Counted from the first letter of the stretch, positions 1 through 7,728 are shown. The stretch is DNA of 18,482 nucleotides from Akkermansiaceae bacterium (GCA_023301335.1 JALZVA010000002.1:1-18482), one strand, 5' to 3'. The notes: a model not told the origin generated them from the letters alone. Made by a program: numbers and translations.

Positions 1-509
1 CCCTCTCCCTCTCCTCTCGCAGTCTGAAGCGAAAGCACTCCACCGATGGCTTCTCCTCCATAGAGTGCACTGTGGGAGCCTTTTAAGACTTCCAATGAGC
101 CAATTCCATGGATGCTCCCAGAGCCAAGAAATAAACTGGTCGAGCTATTCGAATCTGAAATCCTTACTCCATCGATTCTGATCTGTGAGTGATCCGTAGA
201 GGTTCCCCTGAGGAAGAGTGAGCCGATTTGCCCACGCTGTCCAGCTGTCGAGGTAGAGACGACCCCTGGGATGCGGTAGCCTAGAGCGTCCTGAAGATAG
301 GTATCTCCCTGCTCTAGTAGTTTATCTATATCTAAGCTATCAACTGAGCTAGAGACCTCAGAGAGGCTTTGCTCAAACTTACTTGCTACGACAGTGGTCT
401 CCCCTAAATCTTCTTGGGCGAAACTTATCGTGACAGACGATCCCAGCAATGCGCTGGCCAACCATTTTTCAGTACTCTGTATATTCATGTAGTCTTTTTT
501 CGTCACCAT
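1..509 (-). CDS. btuB: BtuB-like TonB-dependent outer-membrane receptor, N-terminal part (cut by window edge)
   Basis: The frame is open from an ATG at 509 to the window edge and gives 169 residues. It starts with a lysine-bearing n-region and a hydrophobic stretch (signal peptide, cleavage near FAQ, residues 30-32), then a TonB-box-like ETTVVA (37-42), then a plug domain. The plug shows FLRGTSTDH (99-107), IRIDGVRISD (110-119), LEVLKGSHSALYGGEAIGG (139-157), close to the BtuB plug pattern. The barrel lies outside the window. The receptor should take up vitamin B12-type corrinoids in the outer membrane using TonB energy. The substrate call rests on the plug and on the cobalamin riboswitch just upstream. 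A second in-frame ATG at 488 is possible, but only 509 has a proper Shine-Dalgarno (GGAG, 5 nt away). Another siderophore or corrinoid receptor is the alternative. Confidence 0.88.
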   Translation of the reverse strand, partial: MVTKKDYMNIQSTEKWLASALLGSSVTISFAQEDLGETTVVASKFEQSLSEVSSSVDSLDIDKLLEQGDTYLQDALGYRIPGVVSTSTAGQRGQIGSLFLRGTSTDHSQIRIDGVRISDSNSSTSLFLGSGSIHGIGSLEVLKGSHSALYGGEAIGGVLSLQTARGEGE

Positions 510-527
510 CTGAACTCCGCAGATGGT
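505..527 (-). promoter_or_regulatory. Expression-platform hairpin carrying the receptor's Shine-Dalgarno and start codon
   Basis: ACCATCTG (527-520) and CAGATGGT (512-505) form a perfect 8-bp stem around the 7-nt loop CGGAGTT (519-513). The loop holds GGAG, and the 3' arm holds an ATG (509-507) exactly 5 nt downstream and in frame with the receptor. Folding the hairpin would pair the start codon and leave the ribosome site in the loop. In the known family this position is L13, which kisses L5 when cobalamin is bound. I did not find an obvious perfect complement of the loop, so the locking contact is inferred. Confidence 0.7.
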
Positions 528-700
528 ATTCCGATCTAACTAGGCTGGTTATCTGACTCATCTAACGTGACACGTTAGAAACACAGTGGCGGCACCGTTG
601 TAGAATAAGATTAAAATAATCTGCACTACATTCCCCATCAATTTACTGCCTCTTCCAGAGGCTTCCAAGTTAGGCTAAGAGAGCTTCCCCTCTCGGCAGG
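505..700 (-). promoter_or_regulatory. Cobalamin riboswitch in the leader of the BtuB-like receptor gene
   Basis: On the minus strand the B12 box GCCACTGT is at 590-583, and GAGTCAGATAACCAGCC at 559-543 fits the conserved 3' segment of the cobalamin aptamer. GGGGAA at 636-631 fits the conserved 5' core. Supporting helices: a closing stem CTAAC (673-669) with GTTAG (540-536), continued by TTGG (668-665) with CCAG (548-545); hairpin GCCTCT/AGAGGC (662-657/653-648); TGTAG/CTACA (630-626/603-599); and TCTAACG/CGTTAGA (579-573/567-561). A last hairpin (527-505) lies between aptamer and gene. The known role of the family is to repress B12 uptake or synthesis genes when adenosyl- or other cobalamins bind. 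The absence of a U-tract after the last hairpin suggests control of translation rather than termination. Confidence 0.9.
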
Positions 701-767
701 TCGAAACGTGTGTAAAATACTCGTCCTTGTCAAGATCTCGGCACGTTATTCCCTGCCTCTCTAGACA

Positions 768-797
768 CAAAAATTGGGCAGTGAATCACTGCCCAAT
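768..797 (-). terminator. Intrinsic terminator of the PVC haem-protein gene
   Basis: A perfect 11-bp stem, ATTGGGCAGTG (773-783) and its complement (787-797), closes a 3-nt loop. Read on the minus strand it runs straight into a short U-tract (about 773-768). It sits 33 nt after the stop codon of the haem-protein gene and isolates that gene from the riboswitch leader just downstream. T-rich runs on the other side (803-820) could make it work in the plus direction too, though no plus-strand gene is present. Confidence 0.85.
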
Positions 798-829
798 GTA
801 ACTTTTTTTACCTTTTTTTTCTGAAGAAA

Positions 830-3800
830 TTACTTAGTCTTATCCAGTGATTTCAAGTATCCTAGCAGGTCATTAAATTGCTGTAGAGTTAAGTCATCGC
901 ATAGATGGAGGCTCATCATATTGAGGCCATCTGCTCTGCTCTTAATATCCGCGATTTTTAATACTGTTGGCTGTCCTGCGATATTATGAAGGGTAAGCTC
1001 GTTCTTATCTTCTTTGACGATCGTTCCAGTATGGCTGGAGCCATCTTTCATGGTGATAGTTCTCCATGATGCAGCGATCGTTGCTCCTGGCTTGATGATG
1101 GCTTCTGTTAGGTCAGCTAGTTTCATCTTTCCTAACTTGGTTAAGTCAGGGCCTTTGACCACGCCTGTTGCATCTATATTATGGCAGCCAGCACAGCCCA
1201 CTTGAGTGATTACTTTTGCTCCATTCTTTGTATCTGCTTTTTTCTGTTTGGTCACGAATGTCACGATATCTTCGATAGCGGTGTCTCCAATTTTCTTATC
1301 CTTCGGGTTAGCGCTTTTACCGGGTTCCTTAGGTCTGGTATTAAAGGGAGTTACGTATGCTTTTTGCTTTTTGAGAAGAGCTATGTATTTTTTCTTATCG
1401 CTCTGCTTTTTCAGAAAATCTGAGAAGAAGCTATTCACCTTCGGGGTTCCCTCCCAATCTACTGCTGTGTAGTAAGGCCCGTCTGGATTCGGTCTAGTCT
1501 TCCACCATGTTAGACCTTCGTATGCTTTTTCTTTTTGGTGTAGTCTAGCTAGCACTTCTAACACCTTAAACTGTTCCTCTCCTGAGGTCTTCTGCGCTTT
1601 TTCTACAAGGGCATCTACGATGCTGGTAGCGTGCATTTCCTTAGCTGCGCTCAGTGCCCCTGCTAGGGTGTCTGCTGTGGCACTTTTGATCGCTGTGGCG
1701 ACCTCTTCTTCTGCTGCTAGTGCAACGATTGCCTTACGGGCTAAGTGTGGAAGCACGGCACCTTTACGAGGAGTTGAGTGCGCCTTAATGACAGTAGGAG
1801 GGATGTAGCCCGCCTCCTCGACAGGTTTAGTCGCGTGCTCACCAATCGCAAATAATACTTTACCGATTTTATTTTTAGGACCTTTCGCTCCTAGTGTTAG
1901 TATCCCTGTTGCCGTAAATTTTTGAGCACCTTCGGGAAGTTCATAAACGATCTCTGAGCGTGCATGAACACCGATGCCTTTAGCTTTTTTCTTTTTAAAT
2001 TTCAGAGCGGCTCCATTACAGTCTTTATCCACTCCCATTGAGCCTCTATCCATGCTCACACTCTTTGGTGTGAGTTTAGTGAGGTCTATGGTTTTTCCGT
2101 TAGAGAGGTGAATAGTAGGATTTATCCAGGCTGCTTCATCGAATTTATTCTGTCCTAACTCGTCTACGATGAGCACGAGCTGGGAGAAGCTTTCTATGCT
2201 TGCCGAAATCCCAACGCTTTTACTTACACTAGCAAGGGTCTTGGATTGAAAGGTAGGAGCTTTACTCTCCGCTCCTTCCCCTTTATCCATCACAGGTGAA
2301 GAGGCGAGAGGAAGTAATGTGGGAACAACAGATTTATCCCCTATTCTTCCTAGGGCGATGATCGCAGCGGCCTGCACGCGTTCGTTAGAATCATCCAAGG
2401 CTGTTGTGATAAGCTTAACGTCGGCTTTTTTTGCCATTGTTAGATCATCAGTCATCGCTCTGATCACGTGCTCACGTATAGCTGCATCGGCAAATAGGTC
2501 TTTCAAATCTGCCTGAGCAGCCTCTCCTTTGATCTGAGAAAATGTATAGATTGCTGCAATTCTGCTTTCTAGACTGATCTTCTTATCTTTAACGATATCT
2601 AATAAGCCTTTTGTGTTTTTTCTAGAAACGATCTCATAGGATGCGTTAACACGCGCGGTTAGACTATCAGATTTGAGATGTGTTAGAAGGGCTGCGTCAC
2701 TTTCTTTTTTAAGGACAGGGAAGGGTTTATACCTCCAACCTTTAGGGACAATCTGAGTGACCATTCCCTTATCCTTACTTCCTTGATATCCTGCACCGTC
2801 CCATGCCGAGAGGTAGATACGTCCAGAGCCATCGATATCGAGGTCTGACACTTGAGAGAGCGCATAGAAATCTTGGACACGGTTTGTGAATGTGGCACCA
2901 AAGGTGTTCAGGCTATGCATATAGACCTTACTGTGTCCCCAGTCAGCTAAAAGAGCTTTCTTATTATACGGCTCTGGCCAGGTGGGTTCATCAAGGAAGA
3001 GTGCACCGGTTCCAGAACCTGAGCCGTATTCAGCCATGGCGGGAATGATATCTTCCTGGAAATTAGTGTAGAGAGAGGGATAGCCGTAGTCGGCGGACTG
3101 AATATAGTGGCTAGAGCGTGCCCACCAGCCGATTCCGTCATTGGTGTTCTCTCTGGTGAATACGTTTAAGAATGAATCGATGGCTACGTCATAGACATTC
3201 CGCGTCCCTTTCATGAACACTTCTAGTCCAGTTCCGTCTGTTCTAACTCTTACGATTCCACCCCCGAGGAGGGTTAGTTTTTTTCCATCTGTCCCGGTCG
3301 CATCTACAAAACCAAAATCTCCTACGGAAATGTATATCCAGCCATCGATTGCGTAGCGAATATTATTAGTTGAGTGATCCGCTCCTCTTTCTCTGAGAAA
3401 TTTCTGATTCCCTATATTTTTTACTAGTGGGATGGGTGCTCCGTCAGCCACTCCATCCTTGTCTTCATCTTTGAATAAGGATAGCTGCTGATTTTCGTAT
3501 TTTCCGTTTTTTACGGTAGTATGAAGGACGAGAATTTTATCCCCAAGTGCGATGATTCCTCTTGGGTTATCGACTTTAGCAAAGGTGGTGACTTGGTCTG
3601 CTTTTCCGTTTGCGTTCTTATCAACCAAGCGCACGATTTTCCCTAAGCCTACTTTTTTTCCTAAAGAACCCTGCATATCAATGCCTACATAGACTTCTCC
3701 TGTTGGTGCTGCAGCGATGACTGCGGGGCTAGGTGCCTGCTTGCTCGTTGCGAATATCGTTTCGACAACTTCTGCCGAGCATAAAGACATCGACAGGGAT

Positions 3801-3847
3801 GTGCTCAAAAGTAACGAAGCTACTGAGTGTTTCATATTGGTTTGCAT
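830..3847 (-). CDS. PVC-type secreted single-haem protein with propeller, HEAT-like and NPCBM-like domains
   Basis: The 1005-residue product has an N-terminal signal peptide (hydrophobic core about residues 8-24, CSAE boundary). Residues about 27-370 resemble the membrane-bound dehydrogenase/PQQ-like propeller typical of these planctomycete-verrucomicrobial proteins, with DKNANGKAD and DEDKDGVAD calcium-type loops. Residues about 385-520 are helical and HEAT-like. Residues about 570-675, including GIGVHARSEIVYELP, look like an NPCBM carbohydrate-binding module. The C-terminus carries one c-type haem site, CAGCH (885-889), in the pattern of the PVC haem-binding domain. It probably acts in the periplasm or at the envelope in electron transfer coupled to sugar oxidation; the substrate is unknown. 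ATG at 3847 is used; a second ATG at 3835 is equally possible because neither has a clear Shine-Dalgarno. It lies after lipA but 127 nt away, so it may be transcribed alone. Confidence 0.9.
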   Translation of the reverse strand: MQTNMKHSVASLLLSTSLSMSLCSAEVVETIFATSKQAPSPAVIAAAPTGEVYVGIDMQGSLGKKVGLGKIVRLVDKNANGKADQVTTFAKVDNPRGIIALGDKILVLHTTVKNGKYENQQLSLFKDEDKDGVADGAPIPLVKNIGNQKFLRERGADHSTNNIRYAIDGWIYISVGDFGFVDATGTDGKKLTLLGGGIVRVRTDGTGLEVFMKGTRNVYDVAIDSFLNVFTRENTNDGIGWWARSSHYIQSADYGYPSLYTNFQEDIIPAMAEYGSGSGTGALFLDEPTWPEPYNKKALLADWGHSKVYMHSLNTFGATFTNRVQDFYALSQVSDLDIDGSGRIYLSAWDGAGYQGSKDKGMVTQIVPKGWRYKPFPVLKKESDAALLTHLKSDSLTARVNASYEIVSRKNTKGLLDIVKDKKISLESRIAAIYTFSQIKGEAAQADLKDLFADAAIREHVIRAMTDDLTMAKKADVKLITTALDDSNERVQAAAIIALGRIGDKSVVPTLLPLASSPVMDKGEGAESKAPTFQSKTLASVSKSVGISASIESFSQLVLIVDELGQNKFDEAAWINPTIHLSNGKTIDLTKLTPKSVSMDRGSMGVDKDCNGAALKFKKKKAKGIGVHARSEIVYELPEGAQKFTATGILTLGAKGPKNKIGKVLFAIGEHATKPVEEAGYIPPTVIKAHSTPRKGAVLPHLARKAIVALAAEEEVATAIKSATADTLAGALSAAKEMHATSIVDALVEKAQKTSGEEQFKVLEVLARLHQKEKAYEGLTWWKTRPNPDGPYYTAVDWEGTPKVNSFFSDFLKKQSDKKKYIALLKKQKAYVTPFNTRPKEPGKSANPKDKKIGDTAIEDIVTFVTKQKKADTKNGAKVITQVGCAGCHNIDATGVVKGPDLTKLGKMKLADLTEAIIKPGATIAASWRTITMKDGSSHTGTIVKEDKNELTLHNIAGQPTVLKIADIKSRADGLNMMSLHLCDDLTLQQFNDLLGYLKSLDKTK

Positions 3848-3974
3848 AACTAAAAAACGAAAAAAATTAGACAGTTCTTTCAGGTCAATAGTCTAGCTAA
3901 ACACACTGGTTCATTCCAGCCTTAATTTTAACGAAGGCCGTCTTCTATGGAAAGTGCCGAAACTGGGAAGCTAT

Positions 3975-5003
3975 TTAAGGTAAAATAGCTGGTTTAATCT
4001 GAGGGATATTTAAGTCACTTGGCTTCAGTTCCAAGGCTTCAGTTCCTTCTAAAGCAGCATTGATATCATCCATGACATCGAGTTCTGGCCTAAAATCTGC
4101 GGCATGGTAAGAAGAACGCACGAGTGGGCCAGAAGCGACATGGCGGAACCCTAGCTCTTCCGCGTAGGTCTTCCAGTAATCAAATTTCTCAGGGGTGACG
4201 TAATTCACTACTGGGAGGTGGCGTGGTGTCGGGCGAAGATACTGCCCTAGTGTGAGCACAGTGACATCATGCTCGATTAAGTCCTGTAGTGCCTTTTTAA
4301 TTTCCTCATCTTTTTCCCCCAAGCCTAGCATAATTCCAGACTTTGAGGCGACTTTCCCACCGACCATTGCTTTTGCCTTTTTCAGGACGGCGAGCGAGCG
4401 CCAGTACTTTGCCCTAGATCTCACGATCGGGGTTAGGCGTTCTACAGTTTCTAAATTATGGTTGAAAATATGTGGTCGTGCTTCCATGACCATTTCTAAA
4501 GCCCAGTCTCGGTCATTGAAATCAGGTACGAGGACTTCGATTACGATGCCGGGGTTTAATGATCTCACTTCTGTGATGACCTTTTGGAAATGCTCTGCTC
4601 CTCCGTCTTTTAAATCGTCTCGGGCGACTGCTGTGATCACGACATGCTTCAGCCCCATACGGCGTGTCGCCTCTGCAACTCTGAAGGGTTCATCCTCTTC
4701 CAGCGCATCAGGACGTGCTGTTTTTACGGCACAAAAGCCACAAGCACGGGTGCACTTCTCACCTGCAATCATGAACGTGGCGGTACCTTGACCCCAGCAT
4801 TCCCAGCGGTTCGGGCACTGAGCTTCTTCACAGACGGTGACAAGATTTAGATCTTTCACCATTGATTTAGTGTCCCAGAAAACGGGGTTATTAGGTAGGC
4901 GAACTTTGATCCAAGATGGTTTTTTATCGATGTGAAGCATCGCATCCATCTTCATCCTTGGGCCTTTATCATCTGACCTTGAGCTAGCTCCTGCACAATT
5001 CAT
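3975..5003 (-). CDS. lipA: Lipoyl synthase (radical SAM)
   Basis: LipA inserts two sulfurs into protein-bound octanoyl groups to make the lipoyl cofactor of pyruvate and 2-oxoglutarate dehydrogenases and of the glycine cleavage H protein. The 342 residues show the auxiliary cluster motif CX4CX5C (C58, C63, C69), the radical-SAM motif CX3CX2C (C84, C88, C91) and the C-terminal RSSYHA (296-301) that supplies the serine ligand of the auxiliary cluster. Length is normal for the family. The first 16 residues are poorly LipA-like; a start at ATG 4955 (preceded by AAAGG) is a good alternative. It is last in a likely operon after the RpiB-GlyA fusion and a small RNase III-type gene (40-nt gap). This fits glycine metabolism, because glycine cleavage needs both lipoate and SHMT's folate chemistry. 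Confidence 0.97.
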   Translation of the reverse strand: MNCAGASSRSDDKGPRMKMDAMLHIDKKPSWIKVRLPNNPVFWDTKSMVKDLNLVTVCEEAQCPNRWECWGQGTATFMIAGEKCTRACGFCAVKTARPDALEEDEPFRVAEATRRMGLKHVVITAVARDDLKDGGAEHFQKVITEVRSLNPGIVIEVLVPDFNDRDWALEMVMEARPHIFNHNLETVERLTPIVRSRAKYWRSLAVLKKAKAMVGGKVASKSGIMLGLGEKDEEIKKALQDLIEHDVTVLTLGQYLRPTPRHLPVVNYVTPEKFDYWKTYAEELGFRHVASGPLVRSSYHAADFRPELDVMDDINAALEGTEALELKPSDLNIPQIKPAILP

Positions 5004-5042
5004 TTCGTTGCTTACTTAACACTGATGAGAATACTGGAAAAG

Positions 5043-5384
5043 TTATTTCTTCTTTCCTTTTCTTCCCGTTTGGGTTTGGAGCTTACGCTGGTAGCATTTT
5101 TCCTGTTCCTTGAAGATCGGGAAGAGATTTTCCTTAATCCAAGTGAAGGCTGCTTGCTCACCGTCTTTTTCGTAGACGCGACCTATCTCAGCTTCCACTG
5201 AGGTAGGGTTCCCTTTTCGACTTAAAAAATCGTTCGAGGTGAAGCGGACAAACATTTCTCCCTCCATTCTTCCATGCTCTTGGAGAATCCACCTACGGAC
5301 GTAGAGTGCCAGCACGGCATCACCTACCCACGCTTCCTCACGTTCTTTGGTAAGGCTCTCGTCCCTTTTCTTTGGTGCAGACAT
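5043..5384 (-). CDS. Small stand-alone RNase III-domain protein (Mini-III-like)
   Basis: The product is only 113 residues. The motif EREEAWVGDAVLALYV (14-29) matches the RNase III signature ExLExLGDAVL, with acidic E16/E17 and D22 where the catalytic metal ligands belong. A second motif, SVEAEIGRVYEKDG (62-75), matches the EALIGAIYxDGG helix, with E64 or E66 as the last ligand. There is no double-stranded-RNA-binding domain, and the tail is lysine-rich (GRKGKKK). Known Mini-III enzymes mature 23S rRNA ends as dimers; a similar role in structured-RNA processing is inferred. The stretch between the two motifs is shorter than in typical RNase III, so activity is not certain. It lies 64 nt after the RpiB-GlyA fusion and 40 nt before lipA, in the same orientation. 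Confidence 0.75.
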   Translation of the reverse strand: MSAPKKRDESLTKEREEAWVGDAVLALYVRRWILQEHGRMEGEMFVRFTSNDFLSRKGNPTSVEAEIGRVYEKDGEQAAFTWIKENLFPIFKEQEKCYQRKLQTQTGRKGKKK

Positions 5385-5448
5385 AGTATGAGCAGCGTGA
5401 GAGTTTCTGTGTTTCTTTTAGGAGCTACCAGAACCTCAGTAGTTAGAT

Positions 5449-7116
5449 CTAACGAGGAAGAGGAAAGGACTTATTAAAGGCAAACACCTGTGTCTGGATT
5501 TCTTTCAGCTTCGCTGTGTCACTGTAGTTACTCAGTGCTTCATGGATGAAGTCAGCGACCTTCTCTACGTCTGCTTCTTTCATTCCACGGGTCGTTACTG
5601 CTGGCGTTCCGATACGGATACCGCTTGGCTTAAATGGGCCAGCTGTATCGAATGGAATAGAGTTTTTGTTGATGGTGATTCCACAGGCATCGAGTGCGTC
5701 TGAGGCAATCGAGCCGTCCATGCCTGCTGGCTTGAGGTCAACTAGCATGAGATGGTTATCTGTGCCGCCAGAAACGATGCGGTATCCGTGTTCGCTTAGT
5801 CGGGCTGCCATGGCTTTGGCATTCGCCACGACCTGCTCAGAGTAAGTCTTGAAGTCTGGCTTCAGTGCTTCTCCGAAACAAACTGCTTTAGCTGCGACAA
5901 CGTGCATGAGAGGCCCGCCCTGAATCCCTGGGAATACAGTGGAATCAATTTTCTTAGCATGCTCTTCCTTACAAAGGATAATTCCTCCACGTGGACCACG
6001 TAGGGATTTATGTGTGGTAGAGGTCACGAAGTCTGCGTGTGGAACTGGGTTCGGGTGCACACCTGCTGCCACGAGGCCGGCGATGTGTGCCATGTCTACA
6101 AATAGATACGCTCCGACTTTTCTAGCAATCTGCCCCATTCGCTCGAAATCAATCTCGCGAGGGTAGGCAGAGGCTCCTGTGGTGATGAGAGCTGGCTTCA
6201 GTTCTTCAGCTACTTTTTCAAGAGCATCATAGTCGATTCTTTCGTCTTGCTCACTGACACCGTAGTGTGTGACTTCGTAGAATTTTCCAGAGAAGTTAGC
6301 CTTATGTCCATGTGTGAGGTGCCCACCATGAGCGAGATCCATTGTGAGGATTTTATCGCCCGGCTTCAGCACTGAAAAGTAAACTGCGGTGTTTGCCTGT
6401 GAGCCTGAGTGTGGCTGAACATTCGCGTGGTCAGCACCGAAGAGTTCTTTCACACGGTCGATTGCTATTTTCTCTGCGATATCTACATTTTCACAGCCAC
6501 CATACCAGCGCTTGCCAGGGTATCCCTCAGCATATTTATTGGTAAGAAGGCTTCCTTGCGCCTCCATGACGGCTTCGGAGGTGAAATTCTCTGAGGCAAT
6601 GAGCTCGATGTGAGATCTCTGTCTATCTCCTTCCTTTGCCACTGCTGCGAACACTTCTGGATCTACCTGTGCGAGGCGACTTCCTGAAGATGCACACACG
6701 CGCGCTTCATGGCGACCACCTTCGAAACTTCCTTCTAAAAATGCATCCACCATAGCGAGTGCATCTTCGGTAGAAACATACTTCTGGCCGAGGCAAAGGA
6801 CGTTGGCGTCATTATGCGTGCGGCTCGTGACAACTTCCTCTACCGATCTCACATGTGCGGCACGGACACCTTGGCGACGGTTCGCCGCGATGCTCATTCC
6901 GATCCCAGAGGTGCACACCAAGATCCCTAGATCTGCTGTCTCGTTCACAACTGCTAAAGACACATCTGCAGCATAATCTGCATAACTTACAGAGTCTTTT
7001 GACGTCGTTCCAAAATCTTCAACAGCATTTGCTTTCCCTTCAAGGTGGGAAACAATAGCGTTTTTCAGTTCAAACCCTCCGTGGTCGGCTCCAATGGCGA
7101 TGCGTAAATTATTCAT
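5449..7116 (-). CDS. rpiB-glyA: Fused ribose-5-phosphate isomerase B / serine hydroxymethyltransferase
   Basis: One uninterrupted frame of 555 residues encodes two complete enzymes. Residues 1-141 are RpiB: ADHGG (10-14), CTSGIG (68-73) with the catalytic cysteine C68, RTHNDANVLCLG (99-110), and FEGGRH (131-136), a normal RpiB end. Residues about 147-555 are SHMT: IELIASENFTS (170-180), NKYAEGYPGKRWYGG (193-207), DMAH (341-344) and the PLP lysine K370 in STTHKSLRGPRGG. RpiB interconverts ribose- and ribulose-5-phosphate; SHMT moves a one-carbon unit between serine and tetrahydrofolate. No extra linker is visible at the junction. The ATG at 7116 is chosen because RpiB begins there (MNNLRIAIGADHGG); an upstream TTG at 7170 would add 18 unrelated residues. 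It probably heads the operon with the RNase III-type gene and lipA. Confidence 0.95.
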   Translation of the reverse strand: MNNLRIAIGADHGGFELKNAIVSHLEGKANAVEDFGTTSKDSVSYADYAADVSLAVVNETADLGILVCTSGIGMSIAANRRQGVRAAHVRSVEEVVTSRTHNDANVLCLGQKYVSTEDALAMVDAFLEGSFEGGRHEARVCASSGSRLAQVDPEVFAAVAKEGDRQRSHIELIASENFTSEAVMEAQGSLLTNKYAEGYPGKRWYGGCENVDIAEKIAIDRVKELFGADHANVQPHSGSQANTAVYFSVLKPGDKILTMDLAHGGHLTHGHKANFSGKFYEVTHYGVSEQDERIDYDALEKVAEELKPALITTGASAYPREIDFERMGQIARKVGAYLFVDMAHIAGLVAAGVHPNPVPHADFVTSTTHKSLRGPRGGIILCKEEHAKKIDSTVFPGIQGGPLMHVVAAKAVCFGEALKPDFKTYSEQVVANAKAMAARLSEHGYRIVSGGTDNHLMLVDLKPAGMDGSIASDALDACGITINKNSIPFDTAGPFKPSGIRIGTPAVTTRGMKEADVEKVADFIHEALSNYSDTAKLKEIQTQVFAFNKSFPLPR

Positions 7117-7190
7117 AGTCGTTACAAATGTATGTACTGAAGTGATCGCCTTGATTAGACAAAAAGGCAACTACGAATTGGATTAAATCT

Positions 7191-7207
7191 GTCTTATTTT
7201 ATACCAA
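7191..7207 (-). promoter_or_regulatory. Candidate extended -10 promoter for the RpiB-GlyA operon
   Basis: On the minus strand TGGTATAAAAT (about 7206-7196) is an extended -10 type element in the only intergenic region between the HU gene's terminator and the fusion gene. The start point would fall near 7190, about 75 nt before the chosen ATG. No good -35 hexamer is seen at 16-18 nt, so the call rests on the -10 alone. Confidence 0.4.
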
Positions 7208-7264
7208 AGAGTGTTTCTCGAAAGCTCTTGCTCTGTGGCTTTTATTCGTCGTTCACTGGACACA

Positions 7265-7298
7265 AAAAAGCCTCGATAAAAATATAACGAGGCTTTTT
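7265..7298 (-). terminator. Intrinsic terminator after the HU-family gene
   Basis: Stem AAAAAGCCTCG (7265-7275) pairs with CGAGGCTTTTT (7288-7298) around a 12-nt A/T loop. On the minus strand a U-run follows the GC-rich part. It lies 23 nt after the HU stop codon and separates it from the RpiB-GlyA promoter. The A and T flanks are symmetric, so it could act in both directions. Confidence 0.85.
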
Positions 7299-7320
7299 AA
7301 TTCTCTAAAATAGAGATGTA

Positions 7321-7638
7321 TTACTTCTCTCCCTGAATCATTGGCAACAGACGTGCTACCTTTTCTTTCATTTCTTTGCCTGGCTTAAATTTCACCACTG
7401 CGCGAGGAGGGATTGGGACAGCTTTGCTTGGGTCTTTTGGGTTACGTCCGATTTTCCCTTTCACTTCTCTGACTTGAAAAGCTCCAAAATTACGCATTAC
7501 AACGGAATTTCCAGCTGATAACTCTCCTGTTACTCCATCCAGGAATTTTTGAACTACATCGTAGACTTCTTGTTGAGTAAGTCCTGTTTGATTGCTGATC
7601 TTGATGACCAAGTCGCGTTTGGTAATAGTGGTTGCCAT
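7321..7638 (-). CDS. HU/IHF-family DNA-bending protein
   Basis: The 105-residue product begins MATTITKRDLVIKISNQTG, the N-terminal helical dimer region of the family. It contains RNFGAF (49-54), GRNPK in the DNA-binding arm and VVKFKPGKEMKEKV at the end. Such proteins bend and compact DNA in the nucleoid as dimers and act as architectural cofactors in transcription and recombination. The IHF-like arm motif GRNPKDPSKAVPIP is present, but HU and IHF subunits cannot be told apart here. It lies 90 nt after the RNase HIII gene and has its own terminator, so it is probably a single-gene unit. Confidence 0.95.
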   Translation of the reverse strand: MATTITKRDLVIKISNQTGLTQQEVYDVVQKFLDGVTGELSAGNSVVMRNFGAFQVREVKGKIGRNPKDPSKAVPIPPRAVVKFKPGKEMKEKVARLLPMIQGEK

Positions 7639-7728
7639 AGTTAAATATTGAATGAAATTGTTCTGCGGGCATTTGCTACACAGGAATAAGAAATTGTCTA
7701 AAAAAAAATGCGTCTTTCCTGTATTTTT

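Noticed and set aside
1..20. Purine-rich GAGAGG-type repeats at the window edge as a slippage or phase-variation tract
   Set aside because: Only a few imperfect units are visible, they encode RGEGEG at the plug-barrel boundary, and the tract cannot be judged at the edge.
714..733. TTGACA at 733-728 with TATTTT at 719-714 as a promoter for the riboswitch-BtuB unit
   Set aside because: The two hexamers are only 8 nt apart, and no other -10 fits at 16-18 nt; a promoter must exist near here but this pair is not convincing.
3969..3990. 8-bp hairpin AGCTATTT/AAATAGCT overlapping the lipA stop codon, considered as a terminator
   Set aside because: AT-rich stem overlapping the coding end and no U-tract afterwards on the minus strand.
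4252..4791. A 179-codon open frame on the plus strand inside the lipA region
   Set aside because: It is antisense to a confidently identified lipA, shows no recognisable domain and has no ribosome site; a reading-frame shadow.
7117..7170. Upstream TTG start extending the RpiB-GlyA fusion by 18 residues
   Set aside because: The extra residues do not match RpiB, and the family N-terminus begins at the ATG at 7116.
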